Assembly: GCA_934501135.1 (NCBI GenBank)
Contig: CAKSUE010000033.1
Span: forward strand, 1 to 7,480
Length of the DNA stretch: 7,480 nucleotides
DNA from: an uncultured Eubacteriales bacterium
GTDB taxonomy: Bacteria; Bacillota; Clostridia; Oscillospirales; Acutalibacteraceae
Reading direction: 5' to 3'
The notes under the pieces: model-generated
Database searches by the model: none
Seen by the model: only the letters and a program-made list of their open reading frames with translations
What the model was told of the DNA's origin: nothing
Program-made: the position numbers and the translations under genes
Shown: one piece after another, positions 1 through 7,151 of the stretch
How the letters are laid out: every line of letters starts with the position of its first letter
Position numbering within the stretch: position 1 is the first letter of the stretch

Positions 1-1053
1 AATAACTTTAGCGTTATCCTTAAGAAACATTCTCATAATGAATGAATCATTGTTATTTGATGTATACATTTTTGCATATGATTTTTCACATGTTGTATAA
101 ATACCGTTTCCGTTAAATCCATCTGGGAAATATGTTTTATCGCCAGTTTTCATTAATTCAAAATACTTTCTTCCTATAACTCCACGATATAATACAGTTT
201 TTTGGTTATTTATAACTTCTGTATCAAAAGCCTTATTAGATAAAACTTCAGGTTTTCCTCCTCCTCTTTCTTGCATAAACGTATCAATTTTCTTTTCTAA
301 ATCTTTTAATTTCATGCCAGGACTAACAAAGCTTTTAAGTTTCTCATACAAAGCGTCTGCTATTTTTTCTTTCCTTGCAAGATCTTCTCTGTCTACACGC
401 ACAACAATAGTATCTTCAACAACATTAAGAAGAGAGCCGTCCTCTGCGACATTAAAAAATTTATTTCCTTCATCAACAGATATATCGCTAAGAAGATAAC
501 AATACAAAAATGCTGATTTAGATATAGATTCTACTGAAACAGGTATTTTAATAGATTCTAAAAGGTAACAAGCACGAAATGCTTCATCTTCTATAGATTT
601 AAGCGAACTAGGTAATTCTACTGTTCTTAGCCTGCAACAACCGGTAAAAGTTCCTTTTTTGATAACTTGCAAACCTTCAGGCAAAACCACCTTATCCAAA
701 CAGCAAGCCTCTATAAATGCATTATCATCAATATCTTTAACTGAATCAGATATAATAACCTCTTTACCAGCAAAATAACCAAATGATTTTATCCTAGAAA
801 CGTTTCTTCCATCAACTTCAGAGGGAACCGTAACACTTTCGGCAGTAGAATTGCATCCAGTTACCATGTAACTGCCATCTTCCTGTAGTTCATATTCAAG
901 CCCATCTTGCCCATATTTTTCTGATTTTTGAATACATCCATATCCCTCATTCTCATATGAAGCATAAGCTCTTGCTTCTCCAAGCTGGGAAACCCCCATA
1001 GATACAACCAACGACATTGCAGCAACCATCGAAAATAGTTTTACTTTTTTCAC
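1..1053 (-). CDS. Secreted BspA-type leucine-rich repeat protein with C-terminal ADP-ribosyltransferase-like segment (partial, 3' end outside window)
   Basis: An open frame of 351 codons runs to the left edge without a stop. I chose the GTG at 1051-1053 because AAGGAGA lies 7 nt upstream and the first residues form a signal peptide: basic KK, a hydrophobic stretch, then an ARAYA-type cleavage site near residue 32. Residues 101-192 hold four 23-residue repeats of the LRR_5 (BspA) type, with the pattern LP..L..I....F..C..L..V. A degenerate repeat follows (VDEGNKFF, then GSLLN). Residues of about 220-270 are a charged, helical-looking linker. From residue 286 the sequence reads LYRGV (R290), then GNGIYTT (317-321), AKMY and LKDNAKVI. 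This order (Arg, then Tyr-Thr-Thr/STS-like, then a strand) resembles phage-minor-capsid-type and other ADP-ribosyltransferases; the catalytic Glu would lie beyond the edge. The LRR and secretion calls are solid. The ART call is inference from motif order. The gene lies 197 nt downstream of leuC on the same strand, with no clear terminator between. Confidence 0.85.
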   Translation of the reverse strand, partial: MKKVKLFSMVAAMSLVVSMGVSQLGEARAYASYENEGYGCIQKSEKYGQDGLEYELQEDGSYMVTGCNSTAESVTVPSEVDGRNVSRIKSFGYFAGKEVIISDSVKDIDDNAFIEACCLDKVVLPEGLQVIKKGTFTGCCRLRTVELPSSLKSIEDEAFRACYLLESIKIPVSVESISKSAFLYCYLLSDISVDEGNKFFNVAEDGSLLNVVEDTIVVRVDREDLARKEKIADALYEKLKSFVSPGMKLKDLEKKIDTFMQERGGGKPEVLSNKAFDTEVINNQKTVLYRGVIGRKYFELMKTGDKTYFPDGFNGNGIYTTCEKSYAKMYTSNNNDSFIMRMFLKDNAKVI

Positions 1054-1246
1054 TCAAAACTCTCCTTATATCTTTATTAATTTATCGCTTTTTCTTAGTA
1101 CATCATATATAATAATTATTAATTTAATTTTAATAATATATTAATTTACTATTAACAAAGAGCCCCAGAGCAATATTTATTCACTATAAATAAAAGCATA
1201 TCATTTTGATAAATTTTATAGTAATTAAAATCCAGCAATCTGTTTT

Positions 1247-2515
1247 TCATTTGCTAAATAGCTTTTCCGGATCTTGAATTATACCAGTAACTGCACTTGC
1301 AGCTGCTATTGCAGGGCTTGCAAGATAAATCTCTGAATCAACATGCCCCATTCTACCAACAAAATTTCTGTTTGTTGTAGACACAGCGCGCTCCTTACTC
1401 GCAAGTATACCCATATGACCACCCAAACAAGGGCCACATGTAGGCGTAGATACAACTGCCCCAGCTTCTACAAATATTTCTACTAATCCTAACTTAATTG
1501 CTTGCAGGTATATTTCTTGGGTCGCCGGTATAATTATGCACCTTATATTGTCCTTAACTTTTCTTCCTTTTAAAATCTCCGCAGCAATTTTTAAATCTGA
1601 AAGTCTTCCATTTGTACAGGATCCAATAACCACCTGATCAATTCCAATATCGCCAATTTCATCAATAGTTTTTGTATTTTCAGGCAAATGTGGAAATGCA
1701 ACCATCGGCCTAATTTTCGACAAATTTATAGTATAAACCTCATCATACAATGCACTATCGTCTGCAGTATATTCAATCGGATTGCGTTTAAATCTTTCTT
1801 TTATATATTCACGTGTAACACCATCAACTGGAAAAATCCCATTTTTAGCTCCCGCTTCTATAACCATATTAGCTATACAGAATCGGTCATCCATAGACAA
1901 ATACTTTAATCCTCCGCCTACAAATTCCATAGATTTATATCTAGCACCGTCGACACCAATAAGACCTATAATATGTAAAATTATGTCTTTTCCGCTCACC
2001 CACTTAGACGGCTGATTAATAAGCTCAAACTTTATTGCACTTGGTACCTTAAACCAAGCCTTACCTGTAATCATTCCCGCTGCCATATCAGTTGAACCTA
2101 CACCTGTAGAGAATGCTCCCAGTGCCCCATATGTACATGTATGTGAATCTGCACCTATTATGCAATCACCTGGGCCCACAAGACCCTGTTCAGGTAAAAG
2201 TGCATGCTCAATTCCCATTGACCCAACATCAAAGAAATTTTCTATAGAATGATACTTAGCAAAATTTCTTACTTGCTTACATTGTTCCGCTGCCTTTATA
2301 TCCTTATTGGGTGTAAAGTGATCCATTACCAAAGATATCTTTGATTTATCAGAAACTCCATTTGCACCACATTTTTCAAACTCATTTATAGCAACAGGCG
2401 AAGTAATATCATTTCCTAAAATCATATCAAGATTAACCTCTATAAGTTCATTAGCCTTAACCTCGTTCAGACCGGCATGGGCTGCTAATATTTTTTGTGT
2501 TAAAGTCATCCACAT
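1247..2515 (-). CDS. leuC: 3-isopropylmalate / citramalate dehydratase (isomerase), large subunit
   Basis: 422 residues, the usual length of the short LeuC/homoaconitase-type large subunit. It is an aconitase-family enzyme that isomerises 2-isopropylmalate to 3-isopropylmalate; next to cimA it may also turn citramalate into beta-methylmalate through citraconate. The [4Fe-4S] ligands are visible: C300 in IGSCTNGR, and C360 and C363 in PTCGPCLGG. Other family signatures are [13 protein letters not shown] at the N-terminus, [24 protein letters not shown] and [10 protein letters not shown] near the C-terminus. The frame is open further upstream, but I start at the ATG at 2513-2515 because GGAGG lies 8 nt before it and homologues begin at this point. 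The start is 28 nt after the cimA stop, so the two are probably co-transcribed. The enzyme needs a LeuD small subunit; none follows, because the next gene is the LRR protein. Confidence 0.95.
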   Translation of the reverse strand: MWMTLTQKILAAHAGLNEVKANELIEVNLDMILGNDITSPVAINEFEKCGANGVSDKSKISLVMDHFTPNKDIKAAEQCKQVRNFAKYHSIENFFDVGSMGIEHALLPEQGLVGPGDCIIGADSHTCTYGALGAFSTGVGSTDMAAGMITGKAWFKVPSAIKFELINQPSKWVSGKDIILHIIGLIGVDGARYKSMEFVGGGLKYLSMDDRFCIANMVIEAGAKNGIFPVDGVTREYIKERFKRNPIEYTADDSALYDEVYTINLSKIRPMVAFPHLPENTKTIDEIGDIGIDQVVIGSCTNGRLSDLKIAAEILKGRKVKDNIRCIIIPATQEIYLQAIKLGLVEIFVEAGAVVSTPTCGPCLGGHMGILASKERAVSTTNRNFVGRMGHVDSEIYLASPAIAAASAVTGIIQDPEKLFSK

Positions 2516-2543
2516 TGTCTTTTCCTCCAAAAAATTATTAAAT

Positions 2544-4118
2544 TTAATTATCCTTACAAATAAGCTTATATTCAATAGAATCTTTCAAAGCTAACCAACT
2601 AGCTTTAACAACATCTCCTGATGCACCAACAGTAGTCCATATTCTTTTCCCATCTGTAGATACAATTAAAACTCTAACTGTTGCCGCTGTTGCCATATTA
2701 GGATTAACTACACGTACTTTGTAATCTATTAGCCTTACCTGATTTAGTTCTGGGAAAAAAATTTCAAGTGCTTTTCTAAGTGCCTTATCCAATGCGTTAA
2801 TAGGACCATTTCCTTCAGCAGCCATTAGCTGTTTTTTCCCATTTACATCTATCTTAACAATAGCCTGAGCACTGCTACCATCGCCATCTACAGGTGAACA
2901 AAATGTAATTATTTTATAACTAATAAGTTTAAACTTCTCCTCAAAAATTCCTAGCTGTTTTCTCACCAAAAGTTCAAAGCTGCCATCGGCACCCTCAAAC
3001 TGATATCCAATAAGTTCCTTTTCCTTAATGTCTTTAATTATGCTTTCTATTTCCTTGGAATTTTGTTTTATTTCTGGATAAATATCTTTAACTCTATTAT
3101 ATACTGCTTTTTTCCCTGATATTTCTGACATTAAAAATCTGCGCTTATTTCCAATTAAATACGGATCTATATGCTCAAATGAACTTGGTATTTTTAATAC
3201 TCCGTCTGCATGCATACCAGCTTTATGCGCAAATGCACTCATTCCGACATATGGTTCACTTTTATTAAGCGATATATTAGATATTTCAGATATTCTCCTA
3301 GCAACAGTTGTGAGCAAATTAATATTTTCTTTTGGAATACATCTATACCCTAATTTTAACTGCATACTTGGAATAATCGTAGATAAATTAGCATTACCAC
3401 ATCTTTCTCCAAAACCTAAATAAGTTCCCTGCACTTGCCGAGCTCCAGCTCTTACAGCCGCTAAAGAATTTGCAACAGCTAACCCATTATCATTATGCGT
3501 ATGTATTCCTATTGGGATATCAAACAATTCTACAACACTTTTCGTAATATCAAAAATATCTTCTGGAAAAGTTCCTCCATTAGTATCACAAAGAATAATG
3601 TAAGCGCAGCCCCCTTCTATAGCAGAATTCAACATTTTTAAAGCGAAATCCGGATTATCTTTAAATCCCTCAAAAAAATGTTCCGCATCGAAAAAGACCT
3701 TGCGATTATTATCTTTTAAAAATCTGCAGCTATCCATTATCATATTATAATTCTCTGCTTCATCTGCACAAATAACATTTAAAACATGGTTCTTAGAACA
3801 TTTTCCAAATATAGACACATACTCAGTCTGCGCGGATAAAAGTGCATTTAAATTTTCATCTTCCTGTGTACTTATATATTTACGTCTTGTACTTCCAAAA
3901 GATACAATTTTAGCGTTTTTTAACTTAATATTTTTCAATTTATTAAATAGTTCTATATCTTTCGGATTAGCTCCCGGATTACCTGCTTCTATATATTCTA
4001 CACCCAACCTATCTAAACTAATTATAACATTCAGCTTATCTTCCACAGAAAAAGATATTCCTTCCGCTTGAGCGCCATCTCTTAACGTAGAGTCCAAAAT
4101 GCTTATAATATTATTCAT
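2544..4118 (-). CDS. cimA: (R)-citramalate synthase, 2-isopropylmalate synthase/homocitrate synthase family
   Basis: 524 residues, matching the long CimA family (about 520-530). It condenses acetyl-CoA with pyruvate to give citramalate, the first step of the threonine-independent route to 2-oxobutyrate and isoleucine. The HMGL-like TIM barrel begins with [10 protein letters not shown] (R13, D14). It carries family markers GANPKD, FGSTRR and [11 protein letters not shown], and the metal-binding HTHNDNG (H206, H208), followed by [17 protein letters not shown] middle linker ([12 protein letters not shown]) leads to a C-terminal LeuA-type allosteric domain from about residue 395 ([35 protein letters not shown]). 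That domain suggests feedback control, usually by isoleucine in this family. The FDAEHFF and GANPKD signatures favour CimA over LeuA or homocitrate synthase. The frame extends 25 codons upstream from a GTG inside a hairpin. I chose the ATG at 4116-4118 because GAGGTG lies 6 nt before it and the conserved domain starts there. It leads the cimA-leuC unit. Confidence 0.93.
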   Translation of the reverse strand: MNNIISILDSTLRDGAQAEGISFSVEDKLNVIISLDRLGVEYIEAGNPGANPKDIELFNKLKNIKLKNAKIVSFGSTRRKYISTQEDENLNALLSAQTEYVSIFGKCSKNHVLNVICADEAENYNMIMDSCRFLKDNNRKVFFDAEHFFEGFKDNPDFALKMLNSAIEGGCAYIILCDTNGGTFPEDIFDITKSVVELFDIPIGIHTHNDNGLAVANSLAAVRAGARQVQGTYLGFGERCGNANLSTIIPSMQLKLGYRCIPKENINLLTTVARRISEISNISLNKSEPYVGMSAFAHKAGMHADGVLKIPSSFEHIDPYLIGNKRRFLMSEISGKKAVYNRVKDIYPEIKQNSKEIESIIKDIKEKELIGYQFEGADGSFELLVRKQLGIFEEKFKLISYKIITFCSPVDGDGSSAQAIVKIDVNGKKQLMAAEGNGPINALDKALRKALEIFFPELNQVRLIDYKVRVVNPNMATAATVRVLIVSTDGKRIWTTVGASGDVVKASWLALKDSIEYKLICKDN

Positions 4119-4179
4119 TATAATCACCTCAAAACAAGCTGTAGTGAAAATGAAATTAAGAGCTTTGAAAAACGTATAT

Positions 4180-4215
4180 AAAAAAATAACCACCGTCTAA
4201 TAAAAGACGAAGGTT
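4180..4215 (-). terminator. Rho-independent terminator-like hairpin in the cimA 5' leader
   Basis: Read on the minus strand, the arms AACCUUCGUCU and AGACGGUGGUU pair around a 6-nt loop (one U-U mismatch, one U.G wobble), followed by A and seven U. On the plus strand the wobble becomes an A-C mismatch and no U-tract follows, so the orientation is minus. It lies between the cimA promoter and the cimA start codon, with the stem beginning only about 5 nt after the expected transcription start. It could attenuate cimA, release a short RNA of about 40 nt, or block read-through from upstream. Confidence 0.75.
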
Positions 4216-4226
4216 CTTCTTAACAT

Positions 4227-4255
4227 ATTATATTCACAATTTATTTTTTTGTCAA
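4227..4255 (-). promoter_or_regulatory. Perfect consensus sigma-A promoter for cimA-leuC
   Basis: On the minus strand TTGACA (4250-4255) is followed by a 17-bp spacer and TATAAT (4227-4232); both hexamers match the housekeeping consensus exactly. The expected transcription start is near 4220, giving a cimA leader of about 100 nt. The spacer begins with an A-run. No tRNA-binding T-box elements or other known riboswitch core could be fitted into so short a leader. Confidence 0.85.
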
Positions 4256-4289
4256 CGAATATTATTGTTGATAACATCTATACAATGAT

Positions 4290-4327
4290 ACAAATAAAGG
4301 ATACCAACGTTATAATTGGTACCCTTT
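4290..4327 (-). terminator. Rho-independent terminator of the GH25 lysozyme gene
   Basis: On the minus strand AAAGGGUACCAA (4316-4327) pairs over 12 bp with UUGGUAUCCUUU (4296-4307), across an 8-nt loop and with one G.U wobble, followed by AUUUGUAU. The wobble becomes a C-A mismatch on the plus strand, so it is built to act on minus-strand transcripts. It begins 31 nt after the lysozyme stop codon. The U-tract is interrupted, so efficiency may be moderate. Confidence 0.7.
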
Positions 4328-4358
4328 AAGTATAAATACTCTCAATTTGTGTATTATA

Positions 4359-5096
4359 TTAATAACCGTTTAAATGTTCTTCCCTCATAACTGAAGGATA
4401 ATCTTTATACGCATAATCTAAGTCTACATTTCCATTTATTCCTGGAACACTTCCTTCAGAAGTATACTGCCAAATTCCACACTTTCGGGATGGTTCACCA
4501 ACACCCCAGTGGGCTAACCAAAAGTCATATATACTTAACAATTCATCAGAATACATGTAGTTATTAAGCCAATTAGGATTTGCATAGAACGATGCATAAT
4601 AACCAGCTTGCTCTATTCTACTACAAAAAGCTTTAACCATATCGGTGATAATTCTTCTGTCTCCTCCAGTGGCTCCTAAAATCCACTTTTTATCCTCTTC
4701 CTCAATATCAAAAACAATAGGATATTCAAATGTACAATCACATCTACGTATAAGATCCAAACAATGCTCAGCCTCTTGTCTAGCCTCATCAACAGTTCTT
4801 GCATAACTATAATGATATACACCTATAGGCATACCAGCGGCCTTAGCATTTCTAACATTCTCATAAAATCTTTGATCTATTTCAGGACCATCAATACCTG
4901 TGCTCCATCCACATCTAATCATAGCAAACTCAATACCAGATGATTTAACACGACTCCAATCAATATAGCCTTGCCATTCCGAAACATCAATTCCCCTATG
5001 TATAACTGGACCTGATGCAAACACCGTTACAGAAGACACAAACAACATTGTGGCACAAGCAAGAAAAGATAATATCTTCACCTTAAATTTCCTCAT
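4359..5096 (-). CDS. Secreted GH25 family lysozyme (N-acetylmuramidase)
   Basis: 245 residues. Glycoside hydrolase family 25 enzymes cut the beta-1,4 bond between N-acetylmuramic acid and N-acetylglucosamine in peptidoglycan. Residues 1-27 form a signal peptide (RKFKVK, a hydrophobic core, then VFA before S28), so the enzyme is exported. The GH25 barrel starts at GIDVSEWQG (D37) and continues through FAMIRCGW, IGVYHYSYA and the catalytic strand PIVFDIEEE (D130, E132). It ends with DFWLAHW, IWQYTSEGSVPGI and NVDLDYAY. The single catalytic domain fills the protein; no LysM, SH3b or choline-binding repeats are present. I start at the ATG at 5094-5096. The upstream in-frame TTG would translate the ribosome binding site itself (AAGGAGGTGG, 7 nt before the ATG from its GGAGG core). 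It has its own promoter and terminator, so it is monocistronic. It could serve cell-wall turnover, or be a domesticated phage-type lysin. Confidence 0.94.
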   Translation of the reverse strand: MRKFKVKILSFLACATMLFVSSVTVFASGPVIHRGIDVSEWQGYIDWSRVKSSGIEFAMIRCGWSTGIDGPEIDQRFYENVRNAKAAGMPIGVYHYSYARTVDEARQEAEHCLDLIRRCDCTFEYPIVFDIEEEDKKWILGATGGDRRIITDMVKAFCSRIEQAGYYASFYANPNWLNNYMYSDELLSIYDFWLAHWGVGEPSRKCGIWQYTSEGSVPGINGNVDLDYAYKDYPSVMREEHLNGY

Positions 5097-5127
5097 TTTT
5101 CCACCTCCTTCCAAAAACTATGCGAAT

Positions 5128-5157
5128 ATAATAACATATTATAACAGTAAATGTCAA
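5128..5157 (-). promoter_or_regulatory. Promoter of the GH25 lysozyme gene
   Basis: On the minus strand TTGACA (5152-5157) is followed by an 18-bp spacer and TATTAT (5128-5133, 5 of 6). An overlapping alternative is the perfect extended -10, TGTTATAAT, with TATAAT at 5138-5143; its -35 region at the right distance is poor. Either one would give a short leader into the AAGGAGGTGG ribosome binding site. Confidence 0.6.
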
Positions 5158-5233
5158 TATATTTTTACTAACTTTAGTATATTAAGGTTAATTTTATTGA
5201 TAAAAAACTTTACATGATTTATGGTGAGTAAAT

Positions 5234-5674
5234 ATGTCTAATTTTGTATCTAAAAGAAGTATAACTATTTTAAAAATAAGATACAGTCTGCTATATTCAA
5301 TTCTAACATTTTTTTGTGGTTCTATAGGTGTATTTAGTATACATGTTTCCATAATTTTTTTTATTATTTTACTTTCAACCTATGTTTTCATAATCATATA
5401 CTACTGCCCTGAAAATTACAAAAGAAAATCCTATTATATATCCGAAACACTATTAACAATAAACCATGGTGTATTCTTCTATAAATCAATTTCCGTAAAA
5501 CTTAATAAATTACAATATATAGAATTAATTCAAAGTCCTTCTCAAAGAATATTTACAGTTTGCTCTCTGATATTTCATACTCCGGGATCAAAGACTATTC
5601 TTTCAAATATTGATTTATCTGTAGGAAGCAAAATCAAAAACAAATTAACTAGGAGAATAATTAATGAGATATAA
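5234..5674 (+). CDS. Small bacterial PH (DUF304/YdbS-like) domain membrane protein
   Basis: 146 residues. Two adjacent hydrophobic segments (about 18-36 and 37-57) form a membrane hairpin. A cytoplasmic-type bacterial PH domain (bPH2, formerly DUF304) follows at about 60-140, with the usual LTINHGVFFYKSISVKLNKLQYIEL core and a short FHTPG strand. Size and position just before a longer multi-PH protein match YdbS of the Bacillus subtilis ydbS-ydbT pair. That pair is controlled there by the envelope-stress factor SigW and is linked to bacteriocin resistance. The link is family knowledge, not shown here. The start ATG has GGTGAG 5 nt upstream. The end overlaps the next gene by 11 bp, so translation is probably coupled. 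The sequence is strongly basic and AT-rich, and identity to YdbS looks low, so I leave the symbol blank. Confidence 0.85.
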   Translation: MSNFVSKRSITILKIRYSLLYSILTFFCGSIGVFSIHVSIIFFIILLSTYVFIIIYYCPENYKRKSYYISETLLTINHGVFFYKSISVKLNKLQYIELIQSPSQRIFTVCSLIFHTPGSKTILSNIDLSVGSKIKNKLTRRIINEI

Positions 5675-7109
5675 CAAAGCGCATCCTTATACTGTATTCG
5701 AGTATCTCTCTAAATTTTCATTTTTGTTTATAATCCCTTTACTACAACAATTAATAGTACCCCCAAAAAGATTACTAGAAACACTAAATACATTTGGGTT
5801 AAACATACTTCTAGTTTTTATAATTGTTGCTTTTTCTATAAAAGAATATACCGCAATAAATTATCATAGCTCAAAATCCTGTTTATATATATCACATGGT
5901 ATATTCTTAAGAAAAAGATCTACTATTCCATACAAAAACATACATTCTATTGCAGTGCAACAAAGCGTTATTCCAGCTATATTTGGCTCTACAAAATTAT
6001 CACTCGATACACCATCAAAAAAAAGCACAAAAGCAGATATTTCAATTAATCTGTCTCATAAAAGCCTTAAGCAAACGCTTAAAACAATATGTCCTAAAGC
6101 ATCTCGCGAAACTGTATACACTACAAGTATATATAAAATTATTCTAATGTCGGCATTTTGGTCAAATTCCGCAACCGGACTATTATTTTTAGCACCATTT
6201 ATAAATAAGCTTGGAACGTTAATCGGTGAAGAAGCAGCAAATAGATTATACTCAACCGTTAATATAAGTCTACAGCTCGTGGCTTTTGGAGTTCCCCCAA
6301 TAGCTGCAACACTTGCATACATTTTATTTGCTGGATGGATAATTTCTTTACTTTTACAAATATCAAGATATACAGGTTTTACCGTTTTTAAATTTGAAAA
6401 CAATATTTTAATAAGAAGAGGATTAATAAATACCTATTGCCGAATTTTAAATATTAATGATATAAACGCCATATCAATAAAACAAAGCTTACTAATGAAA
6501 ATATTTAAGTTAGAAAGCGCATATATAAATGCTATTGGTAACAGTAAAGAAAAGGGCGACAAAAGCATGCTTATTGCTTGTGCATCCCAAAAATCTCTTA
6601 AGAAATCTTTATATAATATAATTCCAGAAAACTTATTTGTAGATATAAACAAAAATGCTTTATTCTCTGTGTCTCCTAAATTAAAAACAATAAAAAGTTT
6701 TATTTTTGTTCCAGTATCAATCCTTACAATTGGTTTAACAATATCTACTATTCTTTATAATAACAGCAACTATGAGCAATTTATAATATTATTTATGATA
6801 TTTATAATTCCTGTTCTAATATGGTGGACAATATTCAGAATAATTGCATATAAGCACTCAAAAGTATGTTTATATTCAAATAATCTTTTAATTAATGGAT
6901 TTAAACATCTGTCACTAGTTTCAGGAAACATATCTTTAAATAAAATACAGTCTATACAGATAACACAAAACCCCCTTCAGCAAAAAACGAAGAGGGCAAA
7001 TCTTAAAGTATATATTTTTTCTGAACGAGAGGATTATTTCATAGTTAAGCATTTAAACCTAACAGATGTTGAAAACCTTGTTGAAAAGGTGAATAACTTG
7101 TTTAATTAA
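5664..7109 (+). CDS. Multi-PH domain (DUF304/YdbT-like) polytopic membrane protein
   Basis: 481 residues with three copies of a unit made of two membrane helices plus a bPH2 domain. Helices lie at about 16-34 and 44-60, PH1 at 62-145; helices at 155-180 and 205-232, PH2 at 236-320; helices at 344-364 and 371-395, PH3 at 396-481. The clearest PH signature is in copy 1: IPYKNIHSIAVQQSVIP, then FGSTKLSLDT. Copy 2 has RILNINDINAISIKQS and copy 3 has ISLNKIQSIQITQNPL. This is the YdbT architecture. The upstream small protein supplies a fourth PH unit, and the two probably form one membrane complex. AGGAG lies 8 nt before the ATG, and the first codons overlap the end of the preceding gene. The function is unproven; envelope stress or defence against membrane-active peptides is inferred from the Bacillus pair. 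Confidence 0.85.
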   Translation: MRYNKAHPYTVFEYLSKFSFLFIIPLLQQLIVPPKRLLETLNTFGLNILLVFIIVAFSIKEYTAINYHSSKSCLYISHGIFLRKRSTIPYKNIHSIAVQQSVIPAIFGSTKLSLDTPSKKSTKADISINLSHKSLKQTLKTICPKASRETVYTTSIYKIILMSAFWSNSATGLLFLAPFINKLGTLIGEEAANRLYSTVNISLQLVAFGVPPIAATLAYILFAGWIISLLLQISRYTGFTVFKFENNILIRRGLINTYCRILNINDINAISIKQSLLMKIFKLESAYINAIGNSKEKGDKSMLIACASQKSLKKSLYNIIPENLFVDINKNALFSVSPKLKTIKSFIFVPVSILTIGLTISTILYNNSNYEQFIILFMIFIIPVLIWWTIFRIIAYKHSKVCLYSNNLLINGFKHLSLVSGNISLNKIQSIQITQNPLQQKTKRANLKVYIFSEREDYFIVKHLNLTDVENLVEKVNNLFN

Positions 7110-7112
7110 AAC

Positions 7113-7136
7113 AAAAAATAGATCAACTCACTATTT
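7113..7136 (-). terminator. Probable terminator between convergent genes
   Basis: A short inverted repeat, AAATAG (7116-7121) and CTATTT (7131-7136), has a 9-nt loop. On the minus strand the stem runs into UUUGUU, making a weak, AU-rich terminator for the nucleosidase gene. On the plus strand only CUAUUUAAUUU follows, so it may act weakly on the YdbT-like transcript as well. The whole gap between the two stop codons is only 42 nt. Confidence 0.45.
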
Positions 7137-7151
7137 AATTTGATATGTAAT

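Noticed and set aside
314..499. Plus-strand reading frame of 61 codons
   Set aside because: It lies antisense inside the LRR/ART-like gene, with no ribosome binding site and no recognisable protein.
1054..1165. Promoter of the LRR gene (TTGTTA-17-TATTAA on the minus strand)
   Set aside because: The -10 matches only 4 of 6 positions and many similar AT-rich hexamers are nearby, so no single promoter can be chosen.
1150..1180. GC-rich patch GAGCCCCAGAGC between leuC and the LRR gene as a hairpin
   Set aside because: It is a direct repeat of AGAGC, not an inverted one, so it cannot form a stem.
1183..1222. Inverted repeat ACTATAAA / TTTATAGT after leuC as a terminator
   Set aside because: The stem is AT-only with a long 24-nt loop and no U-tract after it on the minus strand, so it is too weak to call as a terminator.
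4119..4193. N-terminal extension of cimA, or a leader peptide, from the GTG at 4191-4193
   Set aside because: The GTG lies inside the terminator stem with no ribosome binding site; the conserved domain and GAGGTG support the ATG at 4116-4118. The Phe/Ile content reflects AT-richness.
4119..4226. T-box or other amino-acid riboswitch in the cimA leader
   Set aside because: The leader is only about 100 nt, with the terminator at its 5' end and no T-box core or specifier stem.
5178..5227. Promoter for the YdbS/YdbT-like pair (TTGATA-17-TATGGT, or TATATT at 5178-5183)
   Set aside because: The first would start transcription at or after the ATG, and the second lacks a -35 at a proper distance; neither is convincing. 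A SigW-type motif was not seen.
6056..6652. Minus-strand reading frames within the YdbT-like gene
   Set aside because: They are antisense shadows of a gene with clear domain signatures and have no supporting start signals.
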